Below are positions 58,049-64,000 of a stretch of 64,000 nt of DNA, piece after piece. The DNA lies in the NCBI GenBank assembly GCA_964353335.1, contig CAYGVI010000001.1, positions 134,418-198,417 of the forward strand, given 5' to 3'. Numbering within the stretch: position 1 is the stretch's first letter; each line of letters opens with the position of its first letter. A program made the translations under genes and the position numbers. The stretch comes from JAWAAW01 sp964353335 (GTDB lineage Archaea > Nanobdellota > Nanobdellia > Woesearchaeales > ARS49). Under the pieces are notes generated by a model, which did no database searches, was not told the DNA's origin, and saw nothing but the letters and a program-made list of their open reading frames with translations.

Positions 58049-58807
58049 TTAACTTTTTCTTTTAGCGTAGAACCAAAGCCCCACTCCAACAATAAACATC
58101 GGAATGTTAAGCGCCTGCCCCATTGTCAAAGGCCCGATATAAGCTGTCGGCTCGCGGAAATACTCTGTGATAAAGCGGAATATTGAGTAAAGAATCAGAA
58201 ACAGCGCGAGAATCGAGCCGTCTGGCATTTTTTTCCTGCGAAGGCTGAACAAAACAATGAAAATCACAGCGTCATAAAGCGCCTCGTAAATCTGCGACGG
58301 GTGCCTGTAGCCTTCTGCGCCGGGAAACTTCACTCCCCAAGGCAAATCAGTAATCCTTCCAAAGAGCTCGCCGTTGATAAAATTTCCAATCCTGCCAAAT
58401 GCCTGCCCAAGCGCTATCGGAACAATGCAAATATCCGCAAGCCTGAGGAAGGATATTTTCCTTCGGCGCGAAAACCAGTATGCTGCGATTATTCCGCCAA
58501 TAAGCCCGCCGTGGAAGCTGAGCCCGCCGTGCCAGATTGCGATTATTTCCCCTGGATTTGCTGCATAATAATTCCATTCGTAGGCAAAAACCTCGAAAAT
58601 GCGCGCTCCAAGAATAATTCCCGCGACAAGCCATATCATCAGCCAGTCAACATCATCATCGCTGAGCTTTATCAGCCTCTCGCGCGCAGAGCGCCTGACA
58701 TAAAGATAAACAATAAGGAAGCTCAGGGCCCACATCACGCCATACCATCTTATTTCAAGCGGACCAAGGCTAAGAAGGGCAGGGTTGAGCGCGTGCTCAA
58801 AAACCAT
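58049..58807 (-). CDS. lgt: prolipoprotein diacylglyceryl transferase, bacterial type
   Basis: 252 aa, seven helices. Transfers diacylglyceryl from phosphatidylglycerol to the lipobox Cys in bacteria. Signatures are present: WHGGLSFHGGLIGG, the GRIGNFINGELFG box with its essential Arg and Asn, and RHPSQIYEAL. Bacterial-type Lgt is not found in most archaea, whose lipids also differ, so the lipid donor here is open. Four proteins in the window have LAGC/LASC/LSAC lipoboxes. Its ATG overlaps the upstream stop by one base. Confidence 0.92.
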   Translation of the reverse strand: MVFEHALNPALLSLGPLEIRWYGVMWALSFLIVYLYVRRSARERLIKLSDDDVDWLMIWLVAGIILGARIFEVFAYEWNYYAANPGEIIAIWHGGLSFHGGLIGGIIAAYWFSRRRKISFLRLADICIVPIALGQAFGRIGNFINGELFGRITDLPWGVKFPGAEGYRHPSQIYEALYDAVIFIVLFSLRRKKMPDGSILALFLILYSIFRFITEYFREPTAYIGPLTMGQALNIPMFIVGVGLWFYAKRKS

Positions 58808-59616
58808 CAGTCAGCCCTCCTCACAACAAAAGTAACATACGCGCGGGTAAATGCAAGCAGGACAAGGAAAACAATAACGCTGACAATGAATGCGAGCTTC
58901 ACATTCACAGCAGTGAGCCTTCGCACAAGAAAATCACCAGCATACAGCTGGGCTCCTGCGATAAGCATGGCAGGAACAAGCACAGAAATCCGGTGGATTC
59001 CTGCTGAAAACGCCTTTTTGATGCTGAGAATCGGGTATGAGGCAAGCGCGAAATAAACAAGCACAACAAGCAGGACTGACATGAATATTCCTGACTCTGG
59101 CGCAGGCAGGTTTGTCATTTTCTCAATCGCAATCCTCCTGAGCTCAACCATGGTGCTTATGCACTGCCAGAGGAAATAAAGAGCCCCCCAGAGGAGGTTG
59201 ATGCGCGCAAAGCCAAGCAGGTACTGCCTCCAATGCGCCTTTGAGCCTGAAACCTTTCCTGCAATGTGCCAGGCAATGCCCTGAAACACGCAGTATATCA
59301 AAAACACTGCAACTGCAAGAATCACAAGAAGACCGAAAAACTGCCAGGTGTATCTGCTCACAGGCGGCTGGAAAAGCGCGTCAATTATTGCAGGCCTTGC
59401 CCTTCCCGCGACCTCACGCATCTGCTCTGACAGGAGGGTTCCGATAACCATTACGTGTTCTGTAAGGCTTGCAAAAAACGGCGCTGTCATAAAGCCGTAG
59501 AGTGTGAGGAAAACCAAATCAAGGGCTGCGCTGGCAGGAAGATACCAAGAATTGGCCCAGATTGCCTTCCATGCGGAAATCCATTCCCTTATGACCTTTA
59601 TTTTGTTTAATTTCAT
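58807..59616 (-). CDS. multi-pass membrane protein, paralogue 3 of 3
   Basis: 269 aa with about six helices (near 22-45, 105-125, 145-165, 185-205, 215-235 and 240-262). The middle part (CVFQGIAWHIAG...FARINLLWGALYFL) matches the two membrane proteins of the giant surface modules at 12213 and 21461. Overlaps lgt by one base and the 45-aa gene by four. Linked here to lipoprotein synthesis, which hints at an envelope role for the family. Confidence 0.65.
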   Translation of the reverse strand: MKLNKIKVIREWISAWKAIWANSWYLPASAALDLVFLTLYGFMTAPFFASLTEHVMVIGTLLSEQMREVAGRARPAIIDALFQPPVSRYTWQFFGLLVILAVAVFLIYCVFQGIAWHIAGKVSGSKAHWRQYLLGFARINLLWGALYFLWQCISTMVELRRIAIEKMTNLPAPESGIFMSVLLVVLVYFALASYPILSIKKAFSAGIHRISVLVPAMLIAGAQLYAGDFLVRRLTAVNVKLAFIVSVIVFLVLLAFTRAYVTFVVRRAD

Positions 59617-59750
59617 GGCTGGATAACTGCCTTTGCAAGCTCCTGCGTTCCTGGAGTTGCAAACAGGTTATTAATGTTCAGTATTACGAATAACAACGCG
59701 AGAAAAATAATCAAAACTATGGCAATAAACCCAAAATCAGCCCGTTTCAT
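59613..59750 (-). CDS. 45-aa single-span membrane protein
   Basis: MKRADFGFIAIVLIIFLALL then a short outside tail ending AKAVIQP. A longer frame to 59804 overlaps the preceding gene; the ATG at 59750 starts seven bases after that gene's stop. The stop overlaps the following ATG (ATGA). Too short to classify. Confidence 0.6.
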   Translation of the reverse strand: MKRADFGFIAIVLIIFLALLFVILNINNLFATPGTQELAKAVIQP

Positions 59751-59757
59751 CAGCGAC

Positions 59758-60072
59758 TTACGGCCACCAGCAGCAACGTATGTATGGCAAAAGGCCGGTT
59801 TCACACACCCCGCCAGAAGATATTATTTCATTGGCGCGCGAAATGTCAGTCACTGCATTGCCGCGCTGGCAGGCATTCTGTTCAGGGACAAGTGTGACAC
59901 CTGCGCCTGTAATCGTGCTTAGATTGCCTGTAAAGAACAAAACCATGATGACTATGACAAAAATTGCGACAACACCCCAAGCTGCCAGCCAGATGTCCCT
60001 TGATGCGCCTGCGCTGTCATCTTCCATTGCAACCGGAGTTGTGGCACGGAATTCGAGTTGTTTTTTGACCAT
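59758..60072 (-). CDS. single-span membrane protein with Cys-rich tail
   Basis: 104 aa. Charged N-terminus, helix at about 27-47 (DIWLAAWGVVAIFVIVIMVLFF), then an outside part with Cys residues (NACQRG, GGVCETG, IRCCWWP). GGGGTG lies before the ATG; TATA element CTATTTAAAC about 50 bases upstream. First gene of the leftward operon that continues through lgt to the glutaredoxin-like gene. Confidence 0.62.
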   Translation of the reverse strand: MVKKQLEFRATTPVAMEDDSAGASRDIWLAAWGVVAIFVIVIMVLFFTGNLSTITGAGVTLVPEQNACQRGNAVTDISRANEIISSGGVCETGLLPYIRCCWWP

Positions 60073-60144
60073 GTAATTTCACCCCTTTAAACTGACGCTG
60101 AAGAGAACAGCGGCATTTGGGTTTAAATAGTTTTCGCTTGGTTC

Positions 60145-60573
60145 TTATGAGAGGTCAGTATATTCTCCGTATGGGTGGATGAGCTTCCAGCCGTTGTTTT
60201 TCAGCCTGAGGGTCATTGTCTGGTTTGTCAGCAGGAATTGGCCGTCCCTTGTCTCAACCTCGATTGCTGCTGAGACTTCTGACTGGCTTCCTGTGTTTGC
60301 CTGCTCAGACGCAAATACCAGCCTTATCCCCTTTGCCTCAAGGTAAAACTTGCCAACCTGATTTGCAAAGCGCGCTTCTGAGCGCGCTGTCGGCTCCATT
60401 ACTTTCCAGCCTTCAGAAACAAGGGAATACATTGTCTTGTAGTCCTTGTTTGCCCATGCATTGTAATACATCTTTACAATGTCAACAGGAGTTCCCTCAA
60501 TTGTCCCTGGACGTTCAGGAACGCATGCTGAAAGCAGTGCGAGAACAGTGATAAGCAAAATTAGCTTTTTCAT
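60145..60573 (-). CDS. putative lipoprotein with NTF2-like fold
   Basis: 142 aa. Signal MKKLILLITVLALLSACVPE with lipobox LSAC (Cys 17). The mature domain (VDIVKMYYNAWANKDYKTMYSLVSEGWK...GWKLIHPYGEY) has the helix-helix-strand layout of NTF2/SnoaL-like small domains (DUF4878 kind). TATA ATTAAATA (60596-60603) is 26 nt before the ATG. Lipidation by the nearby Lgt is expected. Confidence 0.72.
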   Translation of the reverse strand: MKKLILLITVLALLSACVPERPGTIEGTPVDIVKMYYNAWANKDYKTMYSLVSEGWKVMEPTARSEARFANQVGKFYLEAKGIRLVFASEQANTGSQSEVSAAIEVETRDGQFLLTNQTMTLRLKNNGWKLIHPYGEYTDLS

Positions 60574-60628
60574 AAATACTTGGATTTACAGCCAGTATTT
60601 AATGCTTATGGACGCAAGGATTACCTGC

Positions 60629-62572
60629 TTACGGCCATTTCCACGTTGGCGGAATGTCTATATCAGGCATTGAACCGCAAACAAAAAGTGCATTCTCTGC
60701 AGTGCCGTCCATTGTTGTTGTGACAACTGCAGGAACACCGCACGTGCTGGTCCAGTCGACCTTTTCTCCAGGGGCGCCTCCAACCTGGAGAGTGCATATC
60801 GCATAATTGCGCGGAGCACTGCAGCTTCCCTTTGATGACGAACATGTGTTGGTGGTCGTCTGAAACAAGAACTGGCAGGTCACCTGTTCTCCAATTTCAA
60901 CAGGCGCAGGCGGCGGTCCAACTATCACAGACAGGCACGCACCGTCCTGGCAGCCGCTTGGGCAAGTGAACGTGGACAAGCTGTATCCTAGCGGGCTTGC
61001 AGGGTCGCAATAAATCTCCTTAACACTTGCGCCCGTATCTGCACACTGCCCTTTGTCATTAAGGCAGCAATCACTTCCTGCCTTGCCCATACCCTTCACA
61101 TAATAATCAATTCCGCCATCACTTTCACTGCAGGGAGGGACAACGCAGGCAGGGTTTTGAGTAAATGTCTCCTGAGTTGTCGTAACGCGGTTAATGTCAA
61201 TAATCGGCGCTTGTTCGCCGTTCATGACGCCATTGCCATTCTGGTCAACAGCCAAACCCCCTGTTGCAGTATCCACATATATCCTGTACGTGGTTCCTGC
61301 AACAACAAGCTCTGCACGGTTCTGGTTGTTATAAACAACTTCACGAGCGCCTGTCCCCAAATCAGTGAATGTGAGCCGGCGCTGAGTAGTATTTATTCCC
61401 TCATATTTGAGAATGTGTGTAAACAGGTTTTGGCCTGCACGGCGGGTTAATACCAAATATTCTTTTGGAAGAACCTTCTTTTCATTTCTTGACTTTGCCT
61501 CATAAAAGTGCAGCCTGTAATTGTTTTGCAGAGCTCCGATATCAACGCCTTCGCTAAATACAAGTATGTCAAAATTATAGGGTATGTTTTCTGCATTGAC
61601 AAAACTAAACCTTGACGGGCAACCAGAAACATTGGCGGGCTGCTCAAGCGGTACGCACACTCCATCCCTGCATCCATTCGGGCAGGTTATTCCCTGCAAG
61701 CCGAAATATTTGTCCTGCTGGCAGAGCCCTTCTGCAAGATAGCTTTCACTCCTGCAGGCGTCATTGTACACGTTGAAAACTCCTGTAGCTGAGCTGTAAT
61801 TGACATATCCCTTGGTGAAGACATCCGGCCTTGCCTGCGGTGTCAGGCTTGCTCCCCTGTAAATTGCGAGGTTTTGGCTCGATGTCTTGTCAGAGTCAAG
61901 GCATGGGACTACTGGCGTCGGCGGCACTATAGGAACACAGTTGGGGTTTCCTGTAAAGTAAACCTGGTTGTAAGTCTTGTCGTCATTCGCGGCGATAATT
62001 GCCTGCTGGCTGTTCACAAAGCCGTCTGCATTCTGGTCAATTGCAAGGCGCTCTGTTGCAGGGTTAAAGTAAACTGCGTAGCCAATCCCTGCGACAACAA
62101 TTGTGCCTGCATTGTTATTGTCATAAGTGATTTCGCGCGTTCCTGTGCCCAAATCGTGGAAAGTGAGCGTGCGGTCTGGGATATTAAACCCGACAAATTG
62201 CAGGATATGCGTGAACTGCGGGCTTGTCTTTGAAGTCAGCACGAAAAATTCCTTTGCCAGGATTGTCTTGTTGTTCTGGCTGTTTGACTCGTAGAAATGC
62301 AGCGGGAAACTGGCAGGACTGCCTGCAGGGGTTATGCGGACATCTGTTGGCGAAACTTTCACATCAAAGCTGTAAGTGATGCTCTCCTTGTTTGTAAAAA
62401 CGAAATTTGCCGGGCAGGGCGGAGAGCCTGGATTAATCGGCTGGGTTGAAAAAGCCATTCCTGTCATTGCCCCAAAGCCCCATGTCGCAGAGCGCTTTGT
62501 CACAAGCGCATTAACGCTGAAAACAGAGGCAAGTATCAGAAGCAAAGTGATGATAACTATTGACTTTTTCAT
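60629..62572 (-). CDS. secreted repeat protein with Cys motifs, 647 aa
   Basis: Signal peptide 1-22. Two homologous halves (about 40-300 and 315-560): each has a lipid/sugar-binding-like beta domain with LHFYE, then LTFxDLGTGxREVxYxN, then a calcium-type loop (DQNADGFVNSQQA; DQNGNGVMNGEQA), then a Cys module ending CPxGCxDGxC. A final beta domain (about 565-640) is shared with the neighbouring 62664 gene (VTCxF, GEKVxWxSTCG). Function unknown; surface protein with calcium-binding potential. Confidence 0.75.
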   Translation of the reverse strand: MKKSIVIITLLLILASVFSVNALVTKRSATWGFGAMTGMAFSTQPINPGSPPCPANFVFTNKESITYSFDVKVSPTDVRITPAGSPASFPLHFYESNSQNNKTILAKEFFVLTSKTSPQFTHILQFVGFNIPDRTLTFHDLGTGTREITYDNNNAGTIVVAGIGYAVYFNPATERLAIDQNADGFVNSQQAIIAANDDKTYNQVYFTGNPNCVPIVPPTPVVPCLDSDKTSSQNLAIYRGASLTPQARPDVFTKGYVNYSSATGVFNVYNDACRSESYLAEGLCQQDKYFGLQGITCPNGCRDGVCVPLEQPANVSGCPSRFSFVNAENIPYNFDILVFSEGVDIGALQNNYRLHFYEAKSRNEKKVLPKEYLVLTRRAGQNLFTHILKYEGINTTQRRLTFTDLGTGAREVVYNNQNRAELVVAGTTYRIYVDTATGGLAVDQNGNGVMNGEQAPIIDINRVTTTQETFTQNPACVVPPCSESDGGIDYYVKGMGKAGSDCCLNDKGQCADTGASVKEIYCDPASPLGYSLSTFTCPSGCQDGACLSVIVGPPPAPVEIGEQVTCQFLFQTTTNTCSSSKGSCSAPRNYAICTLQVGGAPGEKVDWTSTCGVPAVVTTTMDGTAENALFVCGSMPDIDIPPTWKWP

Positions 62573-62663
62573 TTACAATTACCTCTTTTGAAGACAATTG
62601 CGGGTTATTTGTATTTAAACCTAACGCAAAAAAAATCTGCGCCATCCACTGCTTGCTTCAATG

Positions 62664-64000
62664 TTAGCGCTGGCGCACGCAGGCGAACACGGCCACCTCA
62701 TTACGCCCATCAATTGTGGTGTTGTAATATCCGCCACAGGTGCTCTTCCACAAGACTTTTTCTCCTGCTGTTCCTGCAATGGCAACACTGCACCTGAGCC
62801 GTCCTGAGCATTCTCCCTTGTCAGAATAGCACTTCTGCGCCTGCGTCGTGCCCTTGAACATGCACGTCACTCTTTCAGCGATTGGCCTTGGCACTACAGG
62901 CGGCAGCACAACAGGCGGCTGCGGCACAACCGGCACAACAGGCGGCTGCGGCACAACCGGCATCAAGCACGCACCATCCTGACAGCCAACAGGGCAGGCA
63001 TACGCAGAAGCCACGTTTGAATGGCCTACAGGAGTGCAGCTGAATTCATTTTCTGAAGAACAGCAAAATGCCTCATTAAGCCCATTTGCACTCGAGCAGT
63101 AATCAGTATCTGATGTTCCATCGCTATTGGTCGCAGTTCCCTTTGTGTAATAATCCATCCCTTTGTCTGAGTCAGTGCATGCAGGTGCTGAAACGCACGC
63201 GCCGTCCTTGCAACCCAGCGGACATGGAACATCCTGGTATGTTGTCGTTTGGTATGGTGTTTGGCATGTGAACTCGCGCACACCGCAGTTGGCGCCTGAG
63301 CACGGGTTTGACAGCTGCAAAGTAGTCAAATCCTCGCAATAGTCAGTAGCCTCAACTGCAGGGGAATACCTTCTTTCCTTTATTGTTCCCTTTGTGTTTA
63401 TGTTGTCGCCGTCTGTATCAGTGCAAACAGCAGAACCGTCACTTGTGCATATCGCATCCCTGCAATAGGGCGTTCTTGCAGGGCAGGTGACTGAAACATG
63501 CGTCGGAGTCCCGTCTTTAGCGCAGACTGCCTCACGCAAGATTCCGCGGACATTCTGTGTGAAATCACAGTTGTCTATTGTCCCAACCAAAGGCGTGTTT
63601 GCATTGCCTGCCACAAAAATATTTTGCCCGCCGTCAGAGTCAGTGCACTTGGACGCAGGGCATTTCTTCTTCATCTCTGTAATTGAAACGCAAGTGCCTC
63701 CTGTGCAAGCCGCAGGACAGTCAGCTGCATTGTAACACACAGCGCTGATTTCATTTCCGTTCAGGCACCTGTAGCTTGCGCAAGCGTCAGCTGCGTATGT
63801 GTAAGGCTCGCGCCTTCCTATTGTCCACACCATCTTAATGTCTGTGCAGGAAAGAACTGCAGGCGCCTTAATACACACACCATCCTTGCAGCCGGTCTTG
63901 CAGTTTATCTGGATTGAGAGAGGTCCTGTGTTTCCCTTGCAGAAAGACTCTGTCAATGTATTGCTGTCAGCGCAGCAGTCCATAAACGTTGAATAGGCTG
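62664..64000 (-). CDS. Cys-rich repeat surface protein, 5' end outside window
   Basis: The frame is open to the right edge (AYSTFMDCC continues past 64000), so the N-terminus is missing. Visible are at least three repeats of about 90 residues: CTDSDxGxxxYxKG, a Cys pair, then CPxGCxDGxC. A Pro/Val linker follows, then the same C-terminal beta domain as the 60629 gene (VTCMFKGTT, GEKVLWKSTCGG). Probably a secreted, disulfide-rich surface protein of the DPANN type. Confidence 0.75.
   Translation of the reverse strand, partial: AYSTFMDCCADSNTLTESFCKGNTGPLSIQINCKTGCKDGVCIKAPAVLSCTDIKMVWTIGRREPYTYAADACASYRCLNGNEISAVCYNAADCPAACTGGTCVSITEMKKKCPASKCTDSDGGQNIFVAGNANTPLVGTIDNCDFTQNVRGILREAVCAKDGTPTHVSVTCPARTPYCRDAICTSDGSAVCTDTDGDNINTKGTIKERRYSPAVEATDYCEDLTTLQLSNPCSGANCGVREFTCQTPYQTTTYQDVPCPLGCKDGACVSAPACTDSDKGMDYYTKGTATNSDGTSDTDYCSSANGLNEAFCCSSENEFSCTPVGHSNVASAYACPVGCQDGACLMPVVPQPPVVPVVPQPPVVLPPVVPRPIAERVTCMFKGTTQAQKCYSDKGECSGRLRCSVAIAGTAGEKVLWKSTCGGYYNTTIDGRNEVAVFACVRQR

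Overview
The window reads as archaeal chromosome. It encodes EF-2 with a diphthamide-type loop, EF-1A, the archaeal cluster L7Ae-S28e-L24e-NDK, short archaeal triosephosphate isomerase, Nog1 and endonuclease Q. Four of its eight tRNA genes carry an intron at position 37/38. Many genes have a TTTAWATA-type TATA box centred about 26-27 nt before the start codon, i.e. leaderless mRNAs. The many small membrane proteins, class-III (type IV pilin-like) N-termini of the type KKGQITIF and KKGLELP, Cys-rich repeat surface proteins and absence of long metabolic operons suggest a DPANN archaeon of the Woesearchaeota/Pacearchaeota kind. That placement is inference; no marker phylogeny was possible.

Layout. 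1-22.9 kb is one rightward, largely translationally coupled run of surface-protein genes. It contains a duplicated module: KKGQIT pilin-like protein, then a very large secreted protein (1042 and 2133 aa), then a six/seven-helix membrane protein. This run is interrupted at 1.8-5.4 kb by housekeeping and stress genes (TpiA, ZIP transporter, zinc ribbon-NYN-thioredoxin). 23-30 kb holds a transglutaminase-like protein, a GalE-type epimerase, Nog1, a Na+/Ca2+ exchanger, endonuclease Q and a dCMP-deaminase-like enzyme. 30-36 kb has a radical SAM gene with a partner, a lipoprotein, and a tight three-gene cassette (small coiled-coil protein, HEIGH metallopeptidase, duplicated nucleotidyltransferase). 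36-41.5 kb is small secreted/membrane proteins around tRNA-Leu and tRNA-Thr, including two beta-helix proteins and a type IV pilin. 41.5-46 kb has two HIT-family proteins with broken histidine triads, a prepilin peptidase and a degenerate cis-prenyltransferase. 46-51.6 kb is the translation cluster, led by a structured leader with a plausible kink-turn (the target of L7Ae). 51.6-57.4 kb is a tRNA-rich stretch with DNA-repair, NAD(P)HX-repair, HIT and HAD genes. 57.4-64 kb is a leftward envelope cluster with bacterial-type Lgt, lipoproteins and Cys-rich repeat proteins running off the right edge.

The most unusual things seen are: (1) a short hairpin element placed between the 3' end of a tRNA gene and a second copy of that same 3' end, at tRNA-Ala(GGC), tRNA-Ala(CGC), tRNA-Ser(GGA) and tRNA-Thr(GGT), with compensatory changes in the hairpin stem; (2) the duplicated giant-surface-protein module; (3) tandem HIT proteins without the catalytic histidine beside an intact HIT protein elsewhere; (4) Lgt with lipobox proteins in an archaeon; (5) the metallopeptidase-nucleotidyltransferase cassette.
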